Of a DNA stretch of 64,000 nucleotides, positions 1 through 11,990 are shown in pieces. Numbering within the stretch: the stretch's first letter is position 1; each line of letters begins with the position of its first letter. A model generated the notes under the pieces. The model did not search any database and was not told the origin of the DNA. It saw only the letters and a program-made list of their open reading frames with translations. Source of the DNA: Chimonanthus salicifolius. Lineage: Eukaryota > Streptophyta > Magnoliopsida > Laurales > Calycanthaceae. A program made the translations under genes and the position numbers. The DNA is taken from NCBI GenBank assembly GCA_013350335.1, contig CM023533.1, positions 29,432,869 to 29,496,868 on the forward strand. The letters are read 5' to 3'.

Positions 1-736
1 AATGAGCACCCAAGTTCAACCTCAATCATGGTGATTTGTACAATCAGTTAAATTAGAAAGACACACTAGCAAGACATGTCATTAGATGAATTATAAGTCC
101 TACAAAATTAGATTAATTTGATAGATGATTACATAGATATTGAGTATACCGTTAATTTTTTAAAAGTTTAAAATAAATGAATAAGATCACCATAAGAAGA
201 ATAATTAATTTTTTAAAAGTTTAAAATCAACGAATAAGATCACCATATGAAGATAGAAATTATTCATAGGATTGACTCAGTAAGAAAGACTTACAAAACA
301 AGAAACAACAGCAGCTTAGATGCATGATGAGGCCGTCACTCATACAGTGCCAGCCAAAGAAATGGGTATATCTTCAATCAGCAATGGAGGCCATGTTGGA
401 AAAAGTCCTGCTGGTCCAATAGTAAAACACATAATAATGCATAACTGAAGGTTTCTTCCCCTTCCTTTTCTGCTGAAAGAAGATTGAAGCAAAACACCAC
501 ATGGAAAAGTGCATACTGCTATGGCTTGGTCTCCCAACTGCTTTCCCAATTTCTAACCAATTAGTTCTTGAGGTCTCACTGAAATTTTGCCAATAGAAAA
601 GGTATAATCAAATACGATCTTCCATTTTGAAGAGATCATGATTCCTGGATACCTATTACACTATTTCAAACTGATTGTAGATGGGAGTCGTAAATATGGC
701 GCTTACATGCCTTTTAATTGTAAAATAAAGCTTTAT
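1..736. other. Intergenic flank, no gene recognised
   Basis: AT-rich sequence downstream of RPS19. A short direct repeat of about 40 bp (around 151-190 and 206-245, with the word TTTTTTAAAAGTTTAAAAT and then AATAAGATCACCATA) is visible. A small minus-strand frame at 340-549 has no recognisable domain or codon signal. I see nothing else here. Confidence 0.5.
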
Positions 737-743
737 GGCTATA

Positions 744-929
744 CTTTTTTGGATGACCGAAGGTATCCAGGTGTCTCGCCCGACTAGACCTTCAGGGCAT
801 GTGCACGCCTCCCTACACGCACATGCCGGGTTCAAGCGGTGGAACTTTACTCTATACATATCCCATGGAGAGTAGGAGTGGCCCTTCATTGGAGTTACTA
901 GGGATTGAACCTAAGACCTCAATCCTGAA
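744..929 (-). mobile_element. 5'-truncated tRNA-type SINE
   Basis: Read on the minus strand, the element has a pol III B-box-like GGTTCAATCCC near its start and ends in a short A-run (plus-strand TTTTTT at 745-750) after a tail GGATACCTTCGGTCATCC. It is flanked by the 7-bp direct repeat TATAGCC (minus sense; plus 737-743 and 930-936), a plausible target-site duplication. The tail is related to that of the other SINEs in this window. No A box is visible, so the copy is probably 5'-truncated. The family assignment is an inference. Confidence 0.55.
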
Positions 930-936
930 GGCTATA

Positions 937-1389
937 TTCCCCATCATGTGCTGCGAAAAGCAAATGCCATGGCCATTCATTGGCCAACTAGAAGGTTGAT
1001 TCATTGATCTGATTCGAACTGGAAAATGTTCAAACTTTCCAGCTTTAGTGTCTATCCTATGTACATGTTGCCAATATTCTGTTACTGGGCCAACAATTGT
1101 TTCTGCTTTTCTCTGGGCTCCCCTCATGCTATCAGTGTACTGGTGATTCCAAGAATTAAACATGAAGGCATACAATATAAGACAAATTGAAGCCAGGTTT
1201 AAAAGACCCCACCAAAATCTTTTACCATAAAAAATTCCCAATATTTCATCTATTGATATTCGGAAAACAAAGAAGAGACATGGTAAGTCACCTATAGGTA
1301 GAACCATTCAAATTAAAACCCTACCTTCAAAACACCCTATAGAGGGTCCCTAGAAAAATCACAGAACAGCATCAACTATACCAAGACAC
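937..1389 (-). other. RPS19 3' UTR and flank
   Basis: Sequence directly downstream of the RPS19 stop. It includes T-rich and TTGTATGCC-like stretches typical of plant 3'-end far-upstream elements. A long open minus-strand frame crosses it but resembles no protein I know and overlaps the SINE, so I treat it as untranslated. Confidence 0.4.
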
Positions 1390-4300
1390 TCAAGGAGCAA
1401 CAACAATCCGGCCAGCAACTTGATCGAGATCTCTTTGACCACTTGACGTAATTCTCCTCCCACTGGAACACAAGAAAAGGGTTATCAAGATGGTGGACAT
1501 TATCGATTTTGATAAAAAAAAAAAACAATTTATCCTCCTTTCCGTTATGTTACAGTAATAGAAATGTTATGCTTAGATGGACATGTAGCATAAGATTAAA
1601 AAGGGAATAGAAATTAGGGCTGCAACTCGGGTCGGGCGGGCCGGGTTTTCATAAACCCAACCCTAACCTAACTTACTCCATATTGAACCCAACCCGACCC
1701 GACCCGAATGAAAAAACCCGAAATAGTGAACCCGACCCGATCCGAGATTGTCATACCCTTAACCCAACCCGACCCGTCCCTTGACCCGACCCGACCCTCA
1801 AAGAAAAAGAAGAAAGAAGGAAATGGAAGAAAGGATATCAGAAATTACAATGTATCAAATGGTAATAAGATCTGCACGAACCCATCTTGCCATAATATTA
1901 TTTCTGTTAATCATTTCTTTATCTTTTACATTTTAAAATAAAATATTACATGATCAAAGAAAAAGAAGAAAGAAGGAAATGGAAGAAAAGATATCAGAAA
2001 TTACAATGTATCAAATGGTAATAAGATCTGCACGAACCCATCTTGCCATAATATTATTTCTGTTAATCATTTCTTTATCTTTTACATTTTAAAATAAAAT
2101 ATTACATGATCAAAGAAAAAGAAGAAAGAAGGAAATGGAAGAAAGGATATCAGAAATTACAATGTATCAAATGGTAATAAGATCTGTACGAACCCATCTT
2201 GCCATAATATTATTTCTGTTAATCATTTCTTTATCTTTTACATTTTAAAATAAAATATTACATGATCAAAGAAAAAGAAGAAAGAAGGAAATGGAAGAAA
2301 GGATATCAGTTGGAGAGACTCACCAAGGTCCGCCCGGGAAGAGATGTCGGTGAAGAAGAGGAAAAATGATAACGACCCGAAGAGGAGGCGACGAGGGAAG
2401 GGGGAAAAAAGATCTGCACGAACAATGGAAATTGGAAAACAAAGGGTCGGCTAGGGTTTGCTTCAGATTTGGGGATAACTAGCCTTTTATATTAACTTAT
2501 AAGAATCGGGTCGGGTCGGGTCTTCTCGGGTCGGGTCGGGTCTTCTCGGGTCGGGTTGGGTCGGGTTGAAATTTAAAAGCCTCAACCCAACCTGACCCGA
2601 ATTTCGGTCGGGTTTTTCTTTTCTCAACCCGACCCGACCCTATAGCCCGACTATTGTAACCCAACCCGCATGATTTCTCGGGTCGGGTCATGCAGGTCGG
2701 GCCAAAACCCAACCCGAGTTGCAGCCCTAATAGAAATGATCAAATTAGTGAAACGTTAGAAGTAACACCAATACACAAGATGAAGGAATATCACTTATGG
2801 TAGATGTAGGAGACCTGGAAGAGCCCCTGTTAGTAGGATAAAATGGCTACAACTTGTATGTACAAGAAGAAGAGGAAGGCCATTAAAAACTTGACTAGAG
2901 GAGATAAATACCAACATGATAGATTGTGACATGACAGAGACTGGTTTTTATTCAATACGGTAGAAGTAGAACTCAAACATCTGATCCTAGATAGAAATAT
3001 GGGATTATTGGCTATCATAACCATGATGAAATTTTAGTATTGATGTTGATTGATTCCTGTACCAATTTCCTTCTTTCATATTTTTTTTACCAGCAGAAAT
3101 CCCAAAACCATAGAAAACCTTCTTCTAACAATAAACCAAACTACTGTACCAAGACCTACAAAAACAACATTCAATTCATGATTTCCAAGGTTTAAAATCT
3201 TGAAATTGTTACAGGACTCGGTCAAGATTGATAATGCATCAACATGTTTAGTCATTTGATATAAAATCTATCTAGGTAAAAAATTCAGTCATAGAATATT
3301 TTCAGTCATTTGGTATAATCAGCTAGATTTTGTAACTCATTTTAGTCTAGAAACTTCATAATTTCAAGTTCAGTCCTTTTTTTGGGCTTATTTGGAAATT
3401 GGAAAGAAGAAGTTCGAGTTGATTTTAGGTATTTATATAGATGTAGAGGCTTTTCTTATGGTTAGTGGACCCTAAAAAGAGCATTGTACAGAACAGGGTG
3501 TTTCACACAAGCTAGATACGACTTGATTAACCCAGTGAGGTCAAATGGCATGCACAAAAAACTATTTTTACTCTATCATACACAAGGTTAAAATTAAAAG
3601 TGAATGTGGCATGGCTATGGGACTAACCAACTGCAAGGAATAAAACGGGACCTTAAGAATTATCCATATATGAAAAATCAATGTTTCAGAAATTCCTACC
3701 CATTGGATACAAGGCCATGTCATGTCAGATGGCTGAAAACCTCAAACAGAGCAGATTTGGTATATGATGATCTTGACACCTTTATTTGACATTACTAATG
3801 AATCCCATAAAAATGACATGTGGCATGGTTATATGGGGGCTAACCAACTGTGCATAATAAAAAGGGCCTTCAGATTTAACCATATATAAAAATCAATGGG
3901 TTGACAAATTTCTATCCAGTATATAAGGCCATATCAAATGGCTGAAAGCCTCATCGAGTGCTGCTTTGGTATGTGATAATATTTAGACCTTTATTTGACA
4001 TTGTTGATGAATCCCAAAAAATCATGTCACATATCCTTTTTTTATTTTGATTTTAAGAAACAATATAAAGCATAAAAAGTTTGGTGATTTTGGTATTCAA
4101 GGTGTGGATGCTGCATCATAGAGACTCCTATCCTCTCCACCTTTTCCCTTTGTACTGCTATTTTTTACAGCAATGAAATCAATAGTAGACATCTTTGAGA
4201 GAGTGACTCAGAGACTTGGAACTCTCAATATTTTGCAATATTCCTATAACAAAGGTGCACATTGCAAGAGAAAGACTTCCTTGTTATTAATTTAAAAAAA

Positions 4301-7300
4301 AATTAACTTTCTTGTAAATGTAAGTTGACCAAGTGGACTCACCGGACTCTGTCGATAAATAAAGTCAATTCAGCCGACCAGCAATGTTTTAGAGTGAGTC
4401 CTCAATCTTGGATCCAGTCTTATATAGATTCATACTGAATGTCATTGAATCTGATTTTACTTAAACTAAGCTGATTTTTTTCAACATGGATGATTATGTT
4501 GAGATGAACAATGGCTGCTTTTGCAAATTGTTATTATGCTTCAAGTTCAGCCAAAATGACAAAGCATTTGTTTCATATCCATTTCCCAGCAAACAAGTGT
4601 AACATTTGTATGCAGCATCCATACCATGCAACAGGTGAATCATCACATGGGACCCAAAAAAGTTGCAGGGCAATCATCTGGCAAGCCAGCAATCAGCATA
4701 TCTATGGAATGTACACTATTTTTTTTTGAAGACCTAGAGATAGTAATGACAATCCATTATTTTCTATGCCAACACGCAACTGAAGTGCAATTCAGCTTAA
4801 TTTCTGTGCCAGAGAATGCACATATTGGGGACCTTCCAAACGTGCCACCTTGTGAAAGATAAACAAACAATGTCTGCTAGACAACAAAGCAGCCAGAAAA
4901 CATTTCTCAACTTTATTGGGCAACCCTCATACATGTCTTAACAATTTATATAAAAATTAATCAAATAGATGGCCACCATTACAGAGGTTTGGTTAGTTTG
5001 GCTGGATTTGGCACTTCAACTGGCCCAATTAAGTCACCCCAGCCAAGTATCAATTCCTCCAAGTTTCCCAACATTTAGTTGTGAATCAATTTCGGCATCA
5101 CCAGAGGCACAGCATGACTTGCAAAATGAGATGAATCAGATGATTCCTTTAAAGAAATAACTAATGAACATAAATCTATACTCACCCCTTCAGATCAATG
5201 TCAATAATGTTCATATTCTGCAGTTGTTGAAGGATGTGACGAGCAATGGAACCACTGCTTTTGCAGAAGTGTGGGGGGCGACTCCCATTTCTCTTGCGCC
5301 CACCATAGATCTTTTGGAAGCCACCAACTCCAATACCCTGCCTCAAATAGATCTTCCTCGCCATGGAAGCTACAGCATGGGGAAAAAACAGACAATAATG
5401 AAGTGGCATGTATAATTTCCTCTAAAGAAATCATTGAAAATATACTGTATAAATAAAATGAGGAAAGTATCAGTACCAGCTCTAATATAATACCAATCTG
5501 GGTCATATGGAGCAAGTTCCTTGAAAGTACCGGTCTTCACAATATCTGTCCAGTGTGGAAGCTCTACCTATTACCAAAATGAAAAATAAAAAAGGAAAAA
5601 TATATTGTTAAAGTCCAAAATAAAGAAAAAAGAAGAAGATGAAACTGAAGGAAAAAAGTGCCAAACACCAATCAATCTAATATTAAAAGATGTAGAATTG
5701 CAAATGGATTTGGTTTTTGCTTGCAAAAAGAAAGAAACCTCATATGCCTACTAAACCTGAAACCACTTTTAGCTTAATACAGTGAGTCACTTGCCACATT
5801 TCTTGTGCATGTGTGTGAAACAATTTCCCCCTAAGGTCACATGTAACTTTCATTAGGGCTGTCTTTGGATGGGAAGATGTGGGGAGACTTCTTCTAGAGA
5901 TGCCCAACTTCTCCTGCTTGGCTGTGTTCTTGGAGAAAGTGGAGCTACAAACAGTGGATCTTCTCCTCAACACCATCTTCTGCAAGAGAAGAGAAGATGG
6001 GTAGAAGTTCTCCTACGCTAGAGAACCTCCTACTTTAAGTTCTCATCCAACACAACCTAGGTGATGGCCTAGTGAGGCCCACTTCAGCCCCAATCACAAC
6101 CCTTCTTCCCTCACAAACCTCACCCTCCCTCTTCCAAACCCTCTTCCAAAGAGAACACCATCTTCTACAAGAGAAGAGAAGATATGTAGAAGTTCTCCTA
6201 CATTGGAGAACCTCCCACTCTAAGTTCTCATCCAACACAACCTAGGTGATGGCCTAATGAGGCCCACTTCTGCCCCAATCATACCCCTTCTTCCCTCACA
6301 TCAACCCACCCCCACACTTTTTTCCAAAGAGCATGTGTCCCCCCCCCCCAAACCCCCCAACCACCTTTCTAAAGAGCGTGAATTGGATCCTTATCCAACT
6401 TGACCTCATTCCAAGTTAGATGAACCATTGATCTAACCCCGTGAAGTTTACACCGTCTGATAAAACTAGATCTTTTAGGCCTTAAGAAATATAGCTTTGC
6501 TTATCCAATCAAGGTGATTTTTTATAGATACTCTATTTAAGCAATGACATTCTCAACCTACCCAAATGGGCTCATATGGGCCCCAAATGCAAGTACTACA
6601 AATTAAGGCACCATAGGGGATCCGAGTTCTCTTTTCATATATGCGCGCGTGTGTGTGGTGTAACATTTGCAACACATCCCATAAATTGCTCTCACAGAGA
6701 GAGAGAGATCCATGTGGAGCCCACCTATAACCATGAGGTTGGGTGGTTTGAAAGATCTATGTGTGCATATAGTGCTTATAAAACATCAATTTGATTTAGT
6801 GACTATCCATGGGATTAAACTTGAAAAAATTGCACACCATCTAAACATTGATTTTTTGTTCATTTAGAACCATGTCTTGAGTCATGAAATGAAGTTAATT
6901 TTTTATAAGCACCATACACAAGCATAGATCTTTATGAGGTGTTGGTTGAACACTTCCCTATATTTCCTAAAGGCATATGATACGTTTATTTTGGAACTAA
7001 AACATGAAACATGTTCACAAGAAATAATAAGTAGGCAACCCAATCTAAGCCATAAGAAGATCATCTTCAATATGCACAATGGCCATGCACAATTCAAATC
7101 ACAAGTCCTCCCTAAACATACAGGCCCCATTTGGATGTAAGAGAAGTGAAATGTGGAGGTGAAGAAATCCTTTTAGTCGCAGAAGTTAATTAAACGCGGG
7201 AAAAACACACACATACAACACATCCACTGTGGTAAATGAAACCCGATTGAAAATGGTTTCACCACCCACTTTCCCCATATCCATACCGGGCCATAGAAAT

Positions 7301-7700
7301 CAGAACAGAAATGCCACCCAAAAACATAAATCCTAGCAAATGAATCCAAATATGAGGATCTACATTTCATAAGAAATCAAGCATATAAATGTTTTTAGGT
7401 AATGAAGAAGAAAAAATTAGTCTATTCAGCTCCAACCTAAAACTGTCAACATCAAACGACTGAAGTGAAGTACTCCACGGTTCCCACGTAAACGTTTTGG
7501 GCGCCCAAAATATCAAAATTTTAAGATACTGATATGTTATTACAAGACCATACGATAGTTTCAAGCTTATCCAAACAAATAGAAATGAATCCATTTTATA
7601 TAAATTAAAGAGAGACCTTTCCAGATCGCTTAAGATGAGCCGCGTAAGCGTTGACGAACTCGTGGGGAGAAACATCCTTCACAGTTCTTGCGGTCTCCAT
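1390..7700 (-). CDS. RPS19: 40S ribosomal protein S19 (eS19), four exons
   Basis: Cytosolic small-subunit ribosomal protein eS19, needed for pre-18S rRNA processing and 40S assembly (known for the family). Exons on the minus strand: 7617-7700, 5477-5567, 5186-5369 and 1390-1462. All introns are GT-AG and the frame joins exactly to 143 codons plus stop, the length I recall for plant eS19. Exon 1 reads [20 protein letters not shown]. Exon 2 holds VELPHWTD and [12 protein letters not shown]. Exon 3 holds [26 protein letters not shown] and IARHILQQL. Exon 4 holds [20 protein letters not shown]. These are eS19 signature blocks in the right order, with no stop or frameshift, so the gene looks functional. 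Introns are 2,049, 107 and 3,723 bp; the last is swollen by a hAT element and a tandem duplication. The start is the first ATG after a pyrimidine-rich leader with a telo-box, as in other plant ribosomal protein genes. Confidence 0.96.
1607..2737. mobile_element. Non-autonomous hAT element with TSD
   Basis: Element body 1615-2729, in RPS19 intron 3. The termini are perfect 18-bp inverted repeats, TAGGGCTGCAACTCGGGT on the left and its complement on the right. A perfect 8-bp duplication, ATAGAAAT, flanks it (1607-1614 and 2730-2737), which is the hAT signature. Subterminal regions are dense in GGGTC/GACCC words in opposite orientation (about 1630-1800 and 2500-2710), probable transposase-binding repeats. 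The middle holds a 156-bp tandem array and no transposase. Confidence 0.9.
1799..2310 (+). repeat. 156-bp tandem repeat inside the hAT element
   Basis: Three near-identical units of 156 bp plus a partial fourth; the word TGATCAAAGA recurs at 1951, 2107 and 2263. Units differ by very few bases (for example AAAGGATATC versus AAAAGATATC), so the amplification is recent compared with the element's insertion. Confidence 0.9.
2738..5185 (-). other. RPS19 intron 3, remaining part
   Basis: Intronic sequence between the hAT element and exon 3. It contains the 214-bp tandem duplication listed separately and otherwise unassigned AT-rich DNA. Pyrimidine-rich text near 4120-4250 looks vaguely like retroelement LTR, but I could not define ends. 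Confidence 0.5.
3604..4025 (+). repeat. Diverged 214-bp tandem duplication
   Basis: Two copies begin with ATGTGGCATGG at 3604 and 3818. Shared blocks include CTAACCAACTG, AAAATCAATG, ATGGCTGAAA and CCTTTATTTGACATT...AATCCCA. The copies are visibly diverged, so this is an old duplication inside RPS19 intron 3. Confidence 0.8.
5568..7616 (-). other. RPS19 intron 1
   Basis: 2.05-kb first intron. It holds a tandem duplication at 5968-6310 and a MITE-like start (GGGCTGTCTTTGGATGGGAA near 5855). The word GCTTATCCAATCAAGGTGA near 6498 also occurs, diverged, at the end of the foldback element near 42630. Nothing coding is seen. Confidence 0.6.
5968..6310 (+). repeat. 187-bp tandem duplication
   Basis: The word ACCATCTTCT(G/A)CAAGAG recurs about 187 bp apart (5971 and 6158), followed in both copies by AGAAGTTCTCCTAC and CATCCAACACAACCTAGGTG. 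It may derive from a MITE whose ends carry the TTTGGATG/CATCCAA motif. Confidence 0.75.
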
Positions 7701-7830
7701 GGCTGTGGCTGTGGCTGTGGCTGCCGACGAGCAGATGTGGGGAAACAGCCAGGCCTCCCTCGCAGCTTCAGCGATACTGAAAGTAAAGAGAAAAAGAAAG
7801 CTAGGGTTTGGGTTTAAGAACGAGCACTGA
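7701..7830 (-). promoter_or_regulatory. RPS19 leader with telo-box
   Basis: On the minus strand, AAACCCTAG (plus 7801-7809) is a telo-box, an element typical of plant translation-machinery genes. It lies about 100 bp upstream of the ATG and is followed by a pyrimidine-rich stretch, where the transcription start is expected. Just before the ATG the leader carries four AGCCAC-like repeats. No experimental start is known here. Confidence 0.6.
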
Positions 7831-7859
7831 TGCTCTACGTCTACGGTCTTGATCTCTCG

Positions 7860-8590
7860 AAAATTTTCAACATTTTTTTAAGATAATTTGACTTCATTAA
7901 AAGTGAAAAATTTCTACATTCGTATGCATAGATTTTTTTTTAAGTAATATTATTCTCGCAGCCAATTTTTTAAGAAAATAATTTATTTATTTTTATTATA
8001 ACTTATGGAAAAATACTTTTGTGAGAAAAAATTATGAAATAAATTTTCAAGAATGTAACTAAATAAGTAAATAAAATGGGATTTTTAGTGGGAAATACTT
8101 CAAAAGTTCTCCAAGTTTGGGTCTAGTATCCCTTAAAAATTGAAATTGAGTCAAGTGCCTTGTAAGCTTAGTTAGATTTTTTTATTTTTTTTTTATCAAT
8201 TTGCCCCTATTCTGCGAAGGACAACTACACGAATAACTACTCGCGTTGATATTATAAGCGTGGGCGCTAGATTTACTAGCGTTTGCAATAGTTTTTCTTT
8301 TATGAATATTTATAGTCTAAAAAAAATGAAATTTATTGTAATTTACTAGTAAAGACTAAAGACAATTGTTTCTCATATAAATGACATGGATTCAAATCCC
8401 ATTGATGACTATTTTTTCCACTTTACACTTTTATTTTATTTAAAAAATTAAAAATTAAAAGGTGTTCATTTGTCTTAGGCCGATTTAAATAAATAAGCTT
8501 GGACAAATATTTTTTTGTTCGATGGGTCAAACTCGGACTTTTAAGCTCATTTATCTTTTAAAACCCAAGCAAAATTAAGTACAAACCCAA
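7860..8590. other. Intergenic, nothing recognised
   Basis: AT-rich DNA upstream of RPS19, with T and A runs. No frame, RNA gene or repeat with definable ends is seen. Confidence 0.5.
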
Positions 8591-9035
8591 TGGGCTTTTT
8601 ATGCCCGTCATGGTTGGGCTTAATCAATAAATGGGCTTAAAGCTTGAGCCAAACCTTTGATCAACTTTTTTTTGTCGAATCGGTTTATTTTAGGTTGGAC
8701 TTGGGGTTGGGCTTGAGCTTTTACTTAAAGCCCGACGAGGCCCGTTGAACTTGTACTTAAATGTATTTGGACTTAAAAATAAACAGATTCAGAAGCTTAA
8801 ACTCGAGCCATCAAACAAAAAATCTTTGTCCAAGCCCGTTTGTTTATGTCGGGGCTGGGCTTCGACTTTTACCTATATTTCATTGAGACCTATTGGGCTC
8901 ATACTTAAATGTGTTTGGGCTTAAAATCCCGAACCAAACCCATTGAACAAAAAAATTTTGTCCAAGTCCATTTGTTTAGGTTGAGGCTAAGCTCCAACTT
9001 TTACTTATATTCTGTAAAGGCTCGTTGGGTTCGTC
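8591..9035 (+). repeat. Degenerate tandem repeat, about 150-bp period
   Basis: About three diverged units share the order: TTGGGCTTGAGCTT or similar, then CTTTTACTTA, (C/T)GTTGGGCTC or variant, TACTTAAATGTRTTTGG, and finally TTTGTCCAAGYCCRTTTGTTTA. Unit boundaries are approximate. The origin may be a GGGCTTGG-type transposon subterminal array, but no terminal repeats were found. Confidence 0.65.
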
Positions 9036-10150
9036 ACGCTCCAGTTAAAAGAAAATAGAAGAGAGAAGAACTCTTTACCATCGATAAATCGGCATTACAT
9101 AGCCGATTTTTTATAACCTGTGTTCGTAGGGAGGGGAAGAGAGGGGACTTGGAAGTCTGCCCCTCCCCTGGTATAGAATATAGATAGATGCAAGAGAAAT
9201 ATTAATGGAAGACCGCAGGACAAGAATTCAATACATTATGCCTTGGCCAAAACTTATACATTTGTAAACGACGGATCACAGTGACGCTTGATGAAGTCTA
9301 TTCTTTCAACTATCAAAGAGTAGTTCTTCCTTCATTCAACAGAGCGTAGAAAGGGAATGCAAATGGAAGTGAAGCCAAGGGCCAAGGCCACTGACTGGGT
9401 CCATGCATATCGAACACATGTCAATTATTAAGGGGGGGGCGGGCCAGATGGATCTGGATGTTCCTTTAATGGACTCAATTCATAGGCCCAGAGGATCTAG
9501 GCTGGATCGGCCCGCTGGCAACCCTATATGACAGGGAAGATGATCCTCACCTACGATTGGTGGGCCAAGCCAACACTGTAATTATCTAAATTGGACTATC
9601 TATATGCCATCTATTTTGCATCATGATAATTAATAACAACCCCATGGACTAACATTAGTGGTGCCTTAAGGGGTAGAGGTACCACTCGTAGGGGTTTTAG
9701 TAAGACTATGTTTGAAGTTTTCCATATGTAAATTAAAAAAAAAATAGAAAAACTATAAAAGTAAAGAACGGATACTCTTCATTAACTATATCCATTTCTT
9801 TCTATTTATTTGATTAAAGAGCAAATCAAGCTTATTTAAAATCTCTCACAACCATTAACAAACAGAACACAGTAAAATATGAAAAAAATAATGAGGATAA
9901 TGAAAGTTCTCTATGGTTTTTTAAGAAAATTCTATTTTTGTATCTGAGGCATCCGAGAAGTTCCTCATCTCATCCACTCAACTAATTGTAGCCGTTATTA
10001 GCTTAAAAGAGGTCAGTTAAATTCCAAGTTTAAATTCCTGGTCCTCATGCGTACTTCAGTCTCTGGGGAGAACGAAAGAATTTGACCAATTTTAGCCGAA
10101 ATGAACCTTGGTTTTTAATATGGTTTTTTAATTCCATGTGGGACAAAAAT
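9036..10150. other. Intergenic, nothing recognised
   Basis: No gene or element with definable ends. A G-run with GGGCCAGATGGATCTGG occurs near 9430. The sequence is otherwise AT-rich. Confidence 0.45.
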
Positions 10151-10359
10151 TTGAGCCATTTCAATCTGAAAGGGATTAGAGTGATGATCAGAAGTGAAAG
10201 TTTTGACTTCAATTTTCATTCCATGCTAAATGACCATTATTCGTAAATTTGTTCAGTGTATGTAGATATGAAGGCTTGCATGTACCTTGAAAATTTGTCG
10301 AGTGCTCTAAGAGACTTAGATACTTTGACCATTAAAAAAATTGAACCATTTGAACGGAA
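10151..10359 (+). mobile_element. Diverged SINE with long TSD
   Basis: Body about 10170-10340. It begins AAGGGATTAGAGTGATGATCA and ends GAGTGCTCTAAGAGACTTAG followed by an A-run. Start and tail match the better-preserved SINE at 34773-34958. Flanking copies TTGAGCCATTTCAATCTGA (10151-10169) and TTGAACCATTTGAACGGAA (10341-10359) look like an aged target-site duplication. The internal tRNA-like part is shortened. Confidence 0.7.
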
Positions 10360-11832
10360 ATCTCAGCTTTGCTGATTTTTGGTCCCCTCTCTGGACTAAA
10401 AAATTCAGCTGATATTTTCGTGATTAAAAAACAGTAGTTTTTTTAAAAGGATATTAAAAAAAAAAAAAAACAGTAGTACATTGGCTGTAGAAATTAAACC
10501 TTCGTTTTCCCTTTCACTCATCTAATTCAGATAAATTCAAATATTTAAAAATAAGATTGCTCATAATCACAGCCTACAAGAATTAAAGAATACTATACTG
10601 CTTTCAGAGATCTCTAAATTGCACAAGATAATAGGCTCCGGGTTAAAATAATGATGCACGATAATATCTGCTACTCAGCCATATCGGCTGTTACAGTCCT
10701 TTATAGTTGCTACAATATATCGGGTCAATTTTACAACTCTTAGTCACAATTAACATCAAAGAATGTTTAAAAAATTATTCTTTAAGTGCTAATGGAGTCT
10801 TATAGACTTTTTCTGACTATGTTTGAACATTAAGTTCAATGGCATTACTGGTTTCAAATCCGTGAAATCTTCCATTATGAACGAAATGGTTACTTTTTCA
10901 TTGTCAGACACGTTATTTTAATTTATCACATTCATTATCAGAAATATCGATGTCGACCGTTAAATTTTTATTTTTTATTTTTTTTTACAAAATACTATTA
11001 ATGTTGGCTCATATCAGATATCGGCCGAAATATACTCAATTTAAAATTATTTTAAAATATATTGAACATGAGATTAAACTCAAGTTCTATCAACAATGAG
11101 TACTTTGAACTTTTTATTCTTCAAAATTATACTCAAAATGATTTTTTCGAAACTATTTTTTATTACTCATAATCAGATGTATAAAATGAATTAATTTTCA
11201 CCATGTAATATAAAATCTATTAAAAACCCAGAGGTTTTAAACTCTCTTATGAAGAGAAATTTTAAGTTTGATTTACGTTCAAATCCGTCATTCTTCATGA
11301 GGTTATTCCTCATCATTTGGACCCGATATGTGTATACATTTTTCAAAGATTTAATAGAGTAAAATCTCCTATAATAAGATATTTGGACACTTTTGATTAT
11401 AAAAAAAAATATGAAATTTATAAAAAATTAGTATGCTGGTCAACGGAGTCACAGAAAATAACTTCTCTTACTTACAAGGCAGGCTAGCAGACCAGATTCT
11501 CTTGTCAGATCAGCGATAATCATGGCCTGGGCTTGGTTTAAGAAGGGTGGAGTGGGCAATTTGCAGTTTTAAAAATTAAATTATATGTGGGTAGGAGAGC
11601 AGGTGGACGAATCACCAGACGGTCGCTGGCTAGGCCAGCTGATCTTGGCTAGAAATGGAATGCAAGTATGATGCAACTTCACCACTTTAGTCAATCTTAG
11701 CTGAACTTCTTTAGATACGGGTTGGATTGAGAAATCTGAACAGATTGGAAAGAGGGTTACTTCTATGACTCAACAAAAGTTTTTATTTTTTTTGGAATAT
11801 GGGTATTCTTATTAAATTAGAGGTGAGTCTAT
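10360..11832. other. Intergenic, nothing recognised
   Basis: AT-rich DNA, no gene. A few ATCGGCCGAA-like words near 11020 hint at decayed relatives of the ATCGGCC hAT family, without definable ends. Confidence 0.45.
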
Positions 11833-11990
11833 TCTCAAAAATATGTATAAACCTTCTAATCTATATACACCTGGTTAAGTCAATGAGGAATAATTTCATG
11901 GGAAGTGGTTCAAAAGAGTTTGAGTATGAATTGAACTCAATACCCTCTTTATGAGAGGAGCTTCTTGATTGTTAAGCCAACCTCCTCTGA
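11833..11990 (-). mobile_element. Degenerate SINE
   Basis: On the minus strand it reads TTGGCTTAACAATCAAGA (A-box region), then ATTGAGTTCAATTC (B-box-like), then AGGTTTATACATATTT, the same order as in the SINE at 34773-34958. The 3' tail is not preserved and no TSD was identified. Confidence 0.5.

Noticed and set aside
852..1307. 151-codon minus-strand open frame
   Set aside because: It runs across the RPS19 3' flank and into a SINE, has no recognisable domain, and the C-terminal third is SINE sequence. Judged chance.
1615..2729. GGGTCGGGTC arrays as telomeric or centromeric satellite
   Set aside because: They lie symmetrically inside an element with perfect 18-bp inverted ends and an 8-bp TSD, so they are hAT subterminal repeats.
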